DNA of 64,000 bases from Embleya sp045207655 (GTDB taxonomy: Bacteria > Actinomycetota > Actinomycetes > Streptomycetales > Streptomycetaceae). The stretch is from the NCBI RefSeq assembly GCF_045207655.1, contig NZ_CP108784.1, forward strand, positions 5,456,001 to 5,520,000. Direction: 5' to 3'. Position numbers and translations under genes: made by a program. Positions 52,358 to 60,422 of this stretch are shown one piece after another. The notes under the pieces are model-generated. The model ran no database searches. It was given only the letters and a program-made list of their open reading frames with translations, and had not been told where the DNA came from. Numbering within the stretch: the first letter of the stretch is position 1; every line of letters begins with the position of its first letter.

Positions 52358-53512
52358 TCAGATGCCCGCTTCGTAGGCCACCACGCCGCCGACCCACGTC
52401 TTGAGCACCGTCCAGTCGTCGCTCCACCAGACCAGGTCGGCGGCGGCGCCCGGGGTGAGCCGGCCCAGGTCGGTGCGGCCGAGGGCGTCGGCGGGGACTC
52501 GGGTGGCGGAGGTGAGGACGCGGGCCGGGGGGTTGCCCAGGCCGATCAGGTTGCGGACGGCGACGTCGAGGGTGAGGGCGGAGCCGGCGATGGTGCCGTC
52601 GGGGTTGCGCGGGACGTCGCCCTCGACCAGCGTCACGTCGACGTCGCCGAGGCGGTAGCGGCCCGGTGGCATGCCCGCGGCGGCCATCGCGTCGGTGACC
52701 AGCGCGGTGCGCTCACCGGCGACGCGCAGGACCAGTGAGCAGACCGGGCCCACCACGTGGTGCAGGTCGGCGATCAGGCCGGGAGTCAGGCGCGGGTCGC
52801 TCAGCGCCGCGCCGACCACGCCCGGTTCGCGGTGGCCCAGGCCGCGCTGCGCGTTGAACAGGTGGGTGACCATGGTCGCGCCCGCGTCCGCGGCGGCGGA
52901 CATCTCGGCGGCGGTCGCGTCCGTGTGTCCGGCCGAGACTCGGATCCCCGTGGCGACGATGCGTCGAATGGCCTCGAGCGCACCGGGAAGTTCGGGCGCC
53001 AGGGTGATCAGGGTCAGCGCGTCCCGGACCGCGTCGTCGAGCAGCAGGCGGTCCACCAGTTCGGCGGTGGGCTCGCGCAGGTATTGCGGCGGGTGCGTAC
53101 CGACCCGGGCCGGGGACAGGAACGGCCCCTCCAGGTGCACGCCCAGGTCGCGGGCGATCGGTTCCTGGGCGAACTTGGCGCGCAGCTCCGCGGCCCGCAC
53201 GAGGGCCGCGGTGAGCGTATCCAGGTCGCCGGTGATGAAGGTCGGGCAGAACGCGGTGACCCCGGTCGAGGGGAGCTTCGCGGCGACCTCGCGCCACGCG
53301 GTCGCGTCGGCGGCCACGAAGTCGTGTCCGAACGCGCCGTTGAGCTGGAGGTCGATCAGGCCGGGGGTGAGCACGCCGTGCGGCAGTCGCAGGCCGTCGG
53401 GCCCGCCCGGGCCCTCGGTGACGCCGGTGATCCGGCCCTGCTCCACACCCACCTCGGCCGGGCCGACGAGCGTCCCGTCCACAAGCACGCGAGGTGCCCC
53501 AATGCCGGCCAC
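52358..53512 (-). CDS. nagA: N-acetylglucosamine-6-phosphate deacetylase
   Basis: Deacetylates GlcNAc-6-phosphate to glucosamine 6-phosphate, the inducer of DasR. At 384 residues it matches the family. Metal and substrate motifs: HLEGPFLSPAR, SAGHTDATAAEM, THLFNAQRGLGHREPG and LVTDAMAAAG, with the catalytic Asp. The GTG at 53512 has GGAAGGG upstream. Two DasR operators lie 84-118 bases upstream, around TAGGAT, a possible -10 box on the minus strand. It is convergent with the das/SIS operon. Confidence 0.95.
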   Translation of the reverse strand: MAGIGAPRVLVDGTLVGPAEVGVEQGRITGVTEGPGGPDGLRLPHGVLTPGLIDLQLNGAFGHDFVAADATAWREVAAKLPSTGVTAFCPTFITGDLDTLTAALVRAAELRAKFAQEPIARDLGVHLEGPFLSPARVGTHPPQYLREPTAELVDRLLLDDAVRDALTLITLAPELPGALEAIRRIVATGIRVSAGHTDATAAEMSAAADAGATMVTHLFNAQRGLGHREPGVVGAALSDPRLTPGLIADLHHVVGPVCSLVLRVAGERTALVTDAMAAAGMPPGRYRLGDVDVTLVEGDVPRNPDGTIAGSALTLDVAVRNLIGLGNPPARVLTSATRVPADALGRTDLGRLTPGAAADLVWWSDDWTVLKTWVGGVVAYEAGI

Positions 53513-53595
53513 GCGTGCCCTTCCTTCCCTGCGGGACCGCTACGCGGCCGAACGTTCGGCGGCCTCCCGGTGCGGGCCGGGAGGCCGTCGCCCAT

Positions 53596-53611
53596 TTTGG
53601 TTCAGACCAAT
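53596..53611 (-). promoter_or_regulatory. DasR operator (dre) upstream of nagA, proximal
   Basis: On the plus strand TTTGGTTCAGACCAAT compares with the dre consensus ACTGGTCTAGACCACT; the GGT and AGACCA cores are intact. Confidence 0.7.
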
Positions 53612-53614
53612 CCT

Positions 53615-53630
53615 AGTTGTCTAGACCAAT
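53615..53630 (-). promoter_or_regulatory. DasR operator (dre) upstream of nagA, distal
   Basis: On the plus strand AGTTGTCTAGACCAAT matches the dre consensus at 12 of 16 positions, including the central TCTAGACCA. A TAGGAT -10 candidate on the minus strand lies between the two dre sites. Confidence 0.8.
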
Positions 53631-53785
53631 GTCGAGGGACATGCCACGTATACCTGCTGTTATCGGGTCATACATTGACGAACCGCAGGGCGCACAAGTG
53701 CAGGGCTCACCGGCGCGGGGCCCGCACGTGACGACCCGAGGCCCCGACGCGGCGCCGAACCACGGTGCTCGGCCGGGCGGCACGC

Positions 53786-54967
53786 TCACATCGATGTAGC
53801 CGCCTCCAGCGCCGTCACCGCCCGAGCGATGTCGGCCGCCGTCAGGTCCGCGCGGGCCGCGAGCCTCAGTCGGGAGATGCCGTCCGGCACCGACGGCGGG
53901 CGGAAGCAGCCGACCAGGACTCCGGCCGCCGCGCAGCGCGCGGCGGTGTCGAAGGCGAGTTGCGCGTCGCCGATCAGCACCGACGCCACCGCGCCCTCGG
54001 GTTCGGTCACCCGCAGACCCGCCTCCCGGGCGCCCGCCGACAGCGCGCGCGCGTTCGCCCGGACCGCGTCGGCCAGACGCGGCTGCGCACGCAGGATCCG
54101 CAACGCCTCCAGGGCCGCCGCCGCGCACGCCGGCGCCAACCCCGTGTCGAAGATGAACGGCCGCGCCGCGTCCACCAGATGCTCGATCACCCGGGCCGGC
54201 CCGAGCACCGCGCCGCCCTGCGAGCCCAGCGCCTTGGACAGGGTCGCGGTCAGCACCACGTCGTCGGCCCCCGCCAGCCCCGCCGCGTGCACCGCGCCCC
54301 GGCCGCCCGGACCGACCACGCCCAGGCCGTGCGCCTCGTCCACGAGCAACACGGCGCCATATCGCCGTGTGACGGCCGCGAGCTCCGCGAGTGGGGCGAT
54401 GTCCCCGTCGACCGAGAAAACCGCGTCCACGACCACCAGGGCGCGTTCCTCGGCCCGTTCCGCCAGCACCCGGGCCACCGCCTCGACGTCGCGGTGCCCG
54501 GTGATCGCCACCCGGGCCCGGGAGAGCCGGCACGCGTCCACGATCGACGCGTGGTTGATCGCGTCGGACACGACCAGGCCGCCCTTGCCGACCAGGCCGG
54601 TGATCACCCCGAGGTTGGCCAGGTAGCCGGAGGAGAACACCAGCGCCGCCTCGGCGCCCATGTGCTCGGCCAACGCGGTCTCCAACTCGGCGTGCAGCGT
54701 GGTGGACCCGGTCACCAGCCGCGACCCGGTCGAGCCGCCGCCCCAGGTGCGTACCGCGCGGACCGTCGCCTCGAGCACCCGGTCGTCGCGGCACAGCCCC
54801 AGGTAGTCGTTTCCGGCCAGATCCAACCCGCCCGCCGTCGCCGCGCGCGGTCGCAGCCGGCGGCGCAGTCCCGCCTCGACCCGCTCCTTCTCCCGTACGT
54901 CGAGCCAGTCCAGCGGGTGATCACCGCCGCTGAGGGACTGCCGGGACGTGGGCGATTCGGTGGACAT
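53786..54967 (-). CDS. bioF: 8-amino-7-oxononanoate synthase
   Basis: PLP-dependent condensation of pimeloyl-thioester with alanine, first committed step of the biotin ring pathway. It has 393 residues. The GNDYLGL motif is near the N-terminus, VLLVDEAHGLGVVG carries the PLP Asp, and TLSKALGSQGG the Schiff-base Lys. The ATG at 54967 has TGAGG upstream. It is separated from bioD-bioB by about 11 kb of amino-sugar genes. Close paralogues (2-amino-3-ketobutyrate ligase) exist, but the length and motifs fit BioF. Confidence 0.9.
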   Translation of the reverse strand: MSTESPTSRQSLSGGDHPLDWLDVREKERVEAGLRRRLRPRAATAGGLDLAGNDYLGLCRDDRVLEATVRAVRTWGGGSTGSRLVTGSTTLHAELETALAEHMGAEAALVFSSGYLANLGVITGLVGKGGLVVSDAINHASIVDACRLSRARVAITGHRDVEAVARVLAERAEERALVVVDAVFSVDGDIAPLAELAAVTRRYGAVLLVDEAHGLGVVGPGGRGAVHAAGLAGADDVVLTATLSKALGSQGGAVLGPARVIEHLVDAARPFIFDTGLAPACAAAALEALRILRAQPRLADAVRANARALSAGAREAGLRVTEPEGAVASVLIGDAQLAFDTAARCAAAGVLVGCFRPPSVPDGISRLRLAARADLTAADIARAVTALEAATSM

Positions 54968-55036
54968 CGAGACCTCACAGGTGCGGCGGAGTGGGGCGCC
55001 CAGGATCGCAGGCCGGTCGGAAAGTACGCTGCCGGT

Positions 55037-56515
55037 GTGCCCTCGATGAACGATCTCGTCCGCCGCCACGCTGCGCTGCCCGCCGCCGACCTGGAGTGGC
55101 TGCACCTGTTGGTGTCCGAGTGGCAGCTTCTCGCCGACCTGTCCTTCGCCGACCTGGTGTTGTGGGTGCCCACCGGCGACGGGCAGTACGTCGCGGTCGC
55201 GCAGATGCGGCCGAACACCGGGGCCACCTCGCACCAGGACGACCTGGTCGGCGACTTCGTGCCGCGCGGGCGGCGGCCGATGTTGGACGCGGCGCTGGAC
55301 GAGGGCCGGATCGTGCGCGAGGGCGATCCGGAGTGGCGCGACGACGTACCGGTGCGGGTCGAGGCGATCCCGGTCTCCCGGGAGGGCCGGGTGATCGGCG
55401 TGATCGCGCGCAACACCAACCTGCTCACCGCGCGCACTCCCAGCCGGCTGGAATTGACCTACCTCCAGAGCGCCGCGGACCTCGCGCAGATGATCGCCGC
55501 AGGGACGTTTCCGCACGCGGGTGAGCTGCTCGACATGGACGCGTCGCCGCGCGTGGGCGACGGGCTGATCCGCCTCGACGCGGACGGCATCGTGCAGTAC
55601 GCCAGCCCGAACGCGCTCTCCGCCTACCACCGGCTCGGCCTGACCACCGACCTGGTCGGTTGCCACCTCGGCCGGATCACCGCCGAACTCGCGCCGCACG
55701 AGGGACCGGTGGACGAGGCGATCTCCGCGGTCGCCAGCGGGTGGGCCCCGCGCGAGACCGAGGTGGAAACGCCCGCGGCGGTGGTGCAACTGCGCGCGAT
55801 CCCGCTCAAGCCGCGCGGCCAGCGGATCGGCGCGATCATGCTCCTGCGCGACGTGACCGAGCTGCGCCGGCGCGAGCGCGAGCTGATCACCAAGGACGCG
55901 ACCATCCGGGAGATCCACCACCGGGTGAAGAACAATCTCCAGACGGTGGCCGCGCTGCTGCGGCTCCAGGCCCGGCGGATGGACGCGCCGCAGGCCCGGG
56001 CCGCGCTGGAGGAGGCGGTCCGCCGGGTCGGCTCGATCGCGATCGTGCACGAGACGTTGTCCCAGACGCTGGACGAGCGGGTGGACTTCGACGAGATCGC
56101 CGACCGGGTGTTGTCCATGGTCACCGAGGTGGCCGCGTCCTCGGTGCGGGTCCGCACCGCCCGGCACGGCAACTTCGGCGAACTGATCGCGGAGACCGCG
56201 ACGCCGCTGGCGATGGTGCTGACCGAGCTGTTGCAGAACGCCCTGGAGCACGCGTTCGAGGATCCCGGTTTCACCGACCGGTCCGGCACGCTGGAGGTGC
56301 ACGCCGAACGCCGCGCGGAACGCCTGCTGATCACCGTCACCGACGACGGGATCGGCCTGCCGGCCGACTTCGATCCGCAGGTCTCCGGCAACCTGGGCCT
56401 GCAGATCGTGCGCACCCTGGTCGGCAGCGAACTCGCGGGCCGTTTCGACATGGTGCCCAATCCGGCCGGCGGCACGATCGTCACGCTGGACCTACAGATC
56501 CGCCAACGCCGCTGA
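55037..56515 (+). CDS. PAS-domain sensor histidine kinase (HisKA_2 type)
   Basis: A soluble 492-residue histidine kinase. The N-terminal about 150 residues form a GAF-like domain (WLHLLVSEWQLLADLSFADLVLWVP), followed by a PAS domain (GDGLIRLDADGIVQYASPNALSAYHRL). Then come a HisKA_2 dimerisation segment with phospho-acceptor His in IREIHHRVKNNLQTVAALL and a HATPase_c domain (LTELLQNALEHAFED, VTDDGIGLPADF). No response regulator gene is adjacent. The GTG at 55037 gives the family start VPSMNDL; an ATG at 55046 is possible. It is convergent with wblE, an arrangement conserved in Streptomyces. Confidence 0.92.
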   Translation: MPSMNDLVRRHAALPAADLEWLHLLVSEWQLLADLSFADLVLWVPTGDGQYVAVAQMRPNTGATSHQDDLVGDFVPRGRRPMLDAALDEGRIVREGDPEWRDDVPVRVEAIPVSREGRVIGVIARNTNLLTARTPSRLELTYLQSAADLAQMIAAGTFPHAGELLDMDASPRVGDGLIRLDADGIVQYASPNALSAYHRLGLTTDLVGCHLGRITAELAPHEGPVDEAISAVASGWAPRETEVETPAAVVQLRAIPLKPRGQRIGAIMLLRDVTELRRRERELITKDATIREIHHRVKNNLQTVAALLRLQARRMDAPQARAALEEAVRRVGSIAIVHETLSQTLDERVDFDEIADRVLSMVTEVAASSVRVRTARHGNFGELIAETATPLAMVLTELLQNALEHAFEDPGFTDRSGTLEVHAERRAERLLITVTDDGIGLPADFDPQVSGNLGLQIVRTLVGSELAGRFDMVPNPAGGTIVTLDLQIRQRR

Positions 56516-56616
56516 GCTCCCCGGCGCCGAGTTCGCCGGCGCCGGCGAGGCACCGACGCCGCGGTCACCCACCGACAAGATCGCGCCGCGCCGAGGAACA
56601 CCCGAACCCGGGAAAG

Positions 56617-56660
56617 CAGTTGCCCCGCCCTGGTCCGATCGGACCCTGGCGGGGCAACTG
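56617..56660. terminator. Bidirectional terminator between kinase and wblE
   Basis: A 13-bp outer stem CAGTTGCCCCGCC/GGCGGGGCAACTG (56617-56629 and 56648-56660) with an inner GGTCC/GGACC stem and GATC loop. Confidence 0.88.
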
Positions 56661-56720
56661 CGGGCAATGCTTTGGTGTTCCGGTGATTGAGTCTCCGGAG
56701 TGTTCAGCCTGTCGTACTGA

Positions 56721-56975
56721 TCAGGCGGAGGCGCGTGCGCGGTTGCGGGCGGCGCGGCGCTTGAGAGCGCGACGCTCGTCCTCGCTCAGACCGCCCCACA
56801 CACCCGCGTCCTGACCGGACTCGAGAGCCCAGCCCAGGCACTGCTCCATCACGGGGCAACGGCGGCAGACCGCCTTCGCCTCCTCGATCTGAAGCAGAGC
56901 GGGACCGGTGTTGCCGATCGGGAAGAACAGCTCCGGGTCTTCGTCACGGCAGGCAGCAACGTGGCGCCAGTCCAT
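56721..56975 (-). CDS. wblE: WhiB-family iron-sulfur regulator WblE/WhiB1-type
   Basis: An 84-residue Wbl protein that binds a nitric-oxide-sensitive [4Fe-4S] cluster. The four cysteines are C9 (AACRDED), then VCRRCPVMEQC. The GVWGGLSEDERRALKRRAARNRARA tail carries the G(V/I)WGG turn and the basic DNA-binding region. The start at 56975 has GAGGAG upstream and gives the standard length of WblE, the Streptomyces orthologue of essential M. tuberculosis WhiB1. It is likely regulated by a Crp-like site at 57032-57047. Confidence 0.95.
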   Translation of the reverse strand: MDWRHVAACRDEDPELFFPIGNTGPALLQIEEAKAVCRRCPVMEQCLGWALESGQDAGVWGGLSEDERRALKRRAARNRARASA

Positions 56976-57290
56976 GCGGTCCAACTCCTCGTGGGTCAGC
57001 GGGGGCTTCCGGCCCCGCTGTGGCTTGTGAATGTGAACGCTTTCACGAACCCCCCGACAAGCAAGGGGCCGACGAAGTCGGTCCCCAGGTTTGGCAGTGG
57101 ATTCGGGCGGTGAAGATGACCTTTCGGCCACGTCCCTGCCGCCTCGTAGAGCCTTACAAACCTCGGCCGCCGATACAACCCCCTTGGGCCAGGATTTTTT
57201 AAATCATCGGTGTCGACTAGGTCACACCACTACATCGAAGGGATTAACCCGGGGTGAGCGTTCGAGTGAAAGGTCAAAAGGCCCTTCCAC
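56976..57290. other. wblE upstream region
   Basis: About 315 bases between wblE and the lipid kinase, both on the minus strand. It holds the Crp-like palindrome, a possible minus-strand promoter TTGTAT with TAAGGC 16 bases on (around 57180-57150), and an AT-rich patch with TTTTTTAAA near 57198. No gene is seen. Confidence 0.55.
57032..57047 (-). promoter_or_regulatory. Crp-like binding site upstream of wblE
   Basis: TGTGAACGCTTTCACG fits the Crp pattern TGTGA-N6-TCACA with one mismatch, about 58 bases upstream of the wblE start. Mycobacterial whiB1 is known to be controlled by the cAMP receptor protein. Confidence 0.6.
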
Positions 57291-58220
57291 TCACACAATC
57301 ACACGCAGTGCACGGGGAACCCCCCGGAAGGTCACACTCCGATGTTCTCCCAGATGGTCCCCATCGACCTGAAGGGAAACAGGTTCTTCAGTCCGAAGAG
57401 TGAACGCATCGCAGTCGTGCAGGGACACGACGTGACGCCCATGTGGAGCATTACCCGTGGAGCCCAGCATCTGGGCCAGATGGCGCAATGTGGGCAGTGT
57501 TGACATCCGGGTGAGCGCGAAGAGGTCCAATCCGGTGTCATATGACGCTTGTGGACAAGGATTCAGCGGCCGGTCGCGCAAAAACGTCCACGGCACCGTG
57601 TTCTGCACTATCCCCAGGCAGATTCCCTCGATCGGGTCCCGGCCCGGCACCTCCAGCGTCAGCGGCCCGTGCTTGCGGGTGTCCCGCCCGCCGTAGAACC
57701 GGCGCAGCGCGGACCGTACGTACAGTCCGGGCGTCGCCCGCCGTCCGCCGGCCCGGCGCTTCTCCACCCGGCCTACCACCTCGGCGTCGAAACCCAGGCC
57801 CGCGCAGAACAGGAACCAGCGCTCGTCGGCCAGGCCCAGACCGATCTCCCGGCTGCGGCCGGCGCGCAGCGCCTCCAGCAGGAAACCGGTCGCCTCGACC
57901 GGATCGTTGGGCATGCCGAGCGAACGGGCGAAGACGTTGGTGCTGCCGCCCGGGACCACCGCGACCGCGGGCAACGAGGGGGCCGGCCCGGCCACGAGCA
58001 GGCCGTTGGCCACCTCGTTGACCGTGCCGTCGCCGCCCAGCGCGATCACCAGGTCCAGACCGTCGTCGGCCGCCTGCCGGGCCAGTTCCGCCGCGTGGCC
58101 CCGGTGCTCGGTGCTCACCACGTCGAGCTTGAGGTCGCCGGCGAGCGCGTGCGCCAGGACGTCCCTGGTTCGCTCACTGGTGGTCGTGGCCTTGGGGTTC
58201 ACGACGAGAAGGGCGCGCAT
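57291..58220 (-). CDS. Diacylglycerol/lipid kinase family protein
   Basis: A 309-residue DAGK-catalytic-domain protein related to YegS/BmrU lipid kinases. The nucleotide motif is VIALGGDGTVNEVANGL, followed by AVVPGGSTNVFARSLG, the family hallmark. The C-terminal half is a beta-sandwich. It would phosphorylate diacylglycerol or a related lipid alcohol at the membrane. The ATG at 58220 follows GGAGGG; longer frames lack a site. It lies upstream of wblE on the same strand, with 315 bases between. Confidence 0.92.
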   Translation of the reverse strand: MRALLVVNPKATTTSERTRDVLAHALAGDLKLDVVSTEHRGHAAELARQAADDGLDLVIALGGDGTVNEVANGLLVAGPAPSLPAVAVVPGGSTNVFARSLGMPNDPVEATGFLLEALRAGRSREIGLGLADERWFLFCAGLGFDAEVVGRVEKRRAGGRRATPGLYVRSALRRFYGGRDTRKHGPLTLEVPGRDPIEGICLGIVQNTVPWTFLRDRPLNPCPQASYDTGLDLFALTRMSTLPTLRHLAQMLGSTGNAPHGRHVVSLHDCDAFTLRTEEPVSLQVDGDHLGEHRSVTFRGVPRALRVIV

Positions 58221-58294
58221 ACCCTCCAGCGTATCTACCGGCGGGTAGGGCTCCCATGGGCCGGACGGGCGCACGCCCCGGTTACAGTCGTGTG

Positions 58295-58729
58295 GTGACC
58301 GAGAGCCCTTCCGCCCAGGACCAGTCGGACCCCGCCGGGGCCCTCCCCCTCACTTGGCGCATCTGCACCGCAGTGGTCGGCGTCGAGGCGTTCGCACTCC
58401 TCGGGTACTCCCTTTATCTGACCTTCCGGAGCGAGTTCGGCCATCCGACCAACGCGTCCGAGGGCGTCGCGATCGGCATCTACCTGCTGATCCTCGCCGC
58501 CGGGATAGTCGCCGCGTTCGTGGGCATGCTGCGCGGCCGACGCTGGAGCCGATCGCCGGCGATCACCGCCAACCTGATCGTGGTCGGCATGGGTTGGTAT
58601 CTGATCAAGGCCGACCAACTGGTGATCGGCATCCTGACCATGATCGCGGGCGTGGTCACCATCGGCGCACTCGCGACACCCGGCATGTACCACGCGCTCG
58701 AAGCACGCCACCAGGCCCGCCGAGCCTGA
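58295..58729 (+). CDS. Small four-helix membrane protein
   Basis: A 144-residue membrane protein with four hydrophobic helices (ICTAVVGVEAFALLGYSLYL, AIGIYLLILAAGIVAAFVGML, AITANLIVVGMGWYLI and LVIGILTMIAGVVTIGALAT). No family name recalled with certainty, though similar small integral membrane proteins are conserved in actinobacteria. The GTG at 58295 follows TACAGT by six bases, a leaderless layout. It is divergent from the lipid kinase gene and convergent with the sigma factor gene, with element R2 between. Confidence 0.82.
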   Translation: MTESPSAQDQSDPAGALPLTWRICTAVVGVEAFALLGYSLYLTFRSEFGHPTNASEGVAIGIYLLILAAGIVAAFVGMLRGRRWSRSPAITANLIVVGMGWYLIKADQLVIGILTMIAGVVTIGALATPGMYHALEARHQARRA

Positions 58730-58786
58730 ACCCCCGCCGGCCCACCCCCCCCGGCGCGTCAGCGCCCCCGACCCACCCCCACCCCG

Positions 58787-58999
58787 GTGATCGACGCGCG
58801 AAGCGCGGAGAGCGGCGGAGCCGCAAGTGTGGACGGTGTGGCCCGGAGCGAAGCGGAGGGACACACCGTCCCGAGCGAGGCGCCGCTTTTTTCTCGGAGG
58901 AGCTTGCGGGGGAGAGAAAAAAGCGGTGCCTCGCGAGCCGGCGACGAAGTCGCCCAAATAACGGGTGCCTCGCGAGCCGGCGACGAAGTCGCCCAACAA
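58787..58999. repeat. Structured intergenic element, copy R2
   Basis: Second copy of the element at 51688-51863. The first 44 bases and the 21-base loop are the same, but the variable stem is GGACGGTGTG/CACACCGTCC (58831-58840 and 58862-58871). The T6/A6 stem is flanked by CGC/GCG instead of CGCC/GGTG. The 33-base 3' module is present twice (58925-58957 and 58964-58996). The element ends five bases before the sigma factor stop codon. Confidence 0.85.
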
Positions 59000-59004
59000 A
59001 GCAA

Positions 59005-59994
59005 CTACTCCTCGACGAGCAGGCGCTCGCGCAGCTGCGCGAGGGTGCGCGCGAGCAGCCGCGAGACGTGCATCTGCGAGATGCCGACCTCCTGCGCGAT
59101 CTGGGACTGCGTCATGTTGCCGAAGAAGCGCAGCAGCAGGATCTTCTTCTCGCGCGGCGGCAACTGCTCCAGGAGCGGCTTGAGCGACTCGCGGTATTCG
59201 ACGCCTTCGAGCGCGTCGTCCTCGGCGCCCAACGTGTCGGCGACGGCCGGGGAATCGTCGTCGGTGTCCGGTACGTCCAGGGACAGTGTGCTGTAGGCGT
59301 TGGCCGACTCGAGGCCCTCGAGCACCTCCTCCTCGGAGATCCCGAGTTGCACGGCGAGCTCGGCGACCGTGGGGGAGCGACCGTTGCGCTGGGAGAGCTC
59401 GGCGGTGGCCGAGGTCAGCGCGAGCCGCAGTTCCTGGAGCCGGCGCGGCACCCGCACCGCCCAGCCCTTGTCCCGGAAGTGCCGCTTGATCTCGCCGACG
59501 ATGGTCGGGGTCGCGTACGTGGAGAACTCCACCCCGCGATCCGAGTCGAATCGGTCCACCGACTTGATCAGGCCGATGGTGGCCACCTGGATCAGGTCGT
59601 CCAACGGCTCGCCGCGATTGCGGAACCGGCGGGCGAGGTGCTCCACCAGCGGCAGATGCATCTCCACCAGCCGATCGCGCACCGCGGCCCGCGCGGGCGG
59701 ATCCGATTCGAGCACCGCGAGTTGCGCGAACAGCCCGCGCGCGATCTCCCGGTCGTGGGCGTGGCGTTCGGAACCGGCGCGCCGCCGGTTCGGCACCGCC
59801 GGACCCGTGGATCCGGCGGATCCGGCAGGTCGAGCCGGTCCGTCCGGCCCCGCCGCCTCGACGCCACCGTCCATCGTCATGCTCGCGTCGCTCACCATGC
59901 CCTCACCCTCCCCTCGGCCGCGCCCGGCGGCCTCGTCGGGTGAGGCCGCGCTCGGCTGCGGTTCGTTGGCCGCGCCTTCAACACCACTGCTCAC
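59005..59994 (-). CDS. sigH: SigB/SigF/SigH-type alternative sigma factor
   Basis: A 329-residue group 3 sigma factor for stress or development. An about 75-residue Pro/Ala/Gly-rich N-terminus precedes region 2 (LIQVATIGLIKSVDRFD, VEFSTYATPTIVGEIKRHFRD), region 3 (LQELRLALTSATAELSQRNG) and region 4 (LPPREKKILLLRFFGNMTQ, SQIAQEVGISQMHVSRLLARTL). The GTG at 59994 overlaps the stop of the anti-sigma gene (GTGA), but internal starts (ATG near 59900) could give shorter forms, as known for S. coelicolor SigH. The name sigH is inferred from its position after wblE and the coupled anti-sigma gene. Confidence 0.9.
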   Translation of the reverse strand: MSSGVEGAANEPQPSAASPDEAAGRGRGEGEGMVSDASMTMDGGVEAAGPDGPARPAGSAGSTGPAVPNRRRAGSERHAHDREIARGLFAQLAVLESDPPARAAVRDRLVEMHLPLVEHLARRFRNRGEPLDDLIQVATIGLIKSVDRFDSDRGVEFSTYATPTIVGEIKRHFRDKGWAVRVPRRLQELRLALTSATAELSQRNGRSPTVAELAVQLGISEEEVLEGLESANAYSTLSLDVPDTDDDSPAVADTLGAEDDALEGVEYRESLKPLLEQLPPREKKILLLRFFGNMTQSQIAQEVGISQMHVSRLLARTLAQLRERLLVEE

Positions 59995-60422
59995 GTCTGC
60001 TCCGGCCCGCCACCGCGCTTCTTGTGCAGGCTGATGCTGACCACCTTGTCCTGGTCCACCGTCGCGTCCACCTCGCCGGCGAGTGCCGACAGGACGGTCC
60101 AGGCGAACGTGTCGCGCGCGGGTGTTCTGCCGTCGGTGGTCGGCGCGGACACGGTGACGTGCAGCGCGTCGCCCACCAGGTTGAACACGCAGGAGAGGAC
60201 TCCGCCGGCCACCGCCTGGTCGAGCAGCATCGCGCACGCCTCGTCGACCGCGATGCGCAGATCCTCGATCTCGTCCAGAGTGAAGTCGAGCCGGGCCGCG
60301 AGGCCCGCCGTCGCGGTGCGCAGGACGGAGAGATAGGCACCTTCGGCAGGCAGTCGGACCTCGACGAAGTCCCGCTGTCCGGTGCCGGCTTCGTCCGCCG
60401 TGTGTGCGGATCGCTGGGACAC
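59991..60422 (-). CDS. RsbW-like anti-sigma factor (ATP-binding kinase fold)
   Basis: A 143-residue GHKL-fold protein. The N-box is DLRIAVDEACAMLLDQAV. A nearly complete ATPase fold follows, although the glycine-rich G1/G2 boxes seen in typical histidine kinases are short. It would sequester the sigma factor encoded next, with the overlap ensuring equal production; the S. coelicolor counterpart is called PrsH/UshX. The GTG at 60422 follows GGAGGTGAGG; an upstream TTG is less likely. An anti-anti-sigma gene is not seen here. Confidence 0.88.
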   Translation of the reverse strand: MSQRSAHTADEAGTGQRDFVEVRLPAEGAYLSVLRTATAGLAARLDFTLDEIEDLRIAVDEACAMLLDQAVAGGVLSCVFNLVGDALHVTVSAPTTDGRTPARDTFAWTVLSALAGEVDATVDQDKVVSISLHKKRGGGPEQT

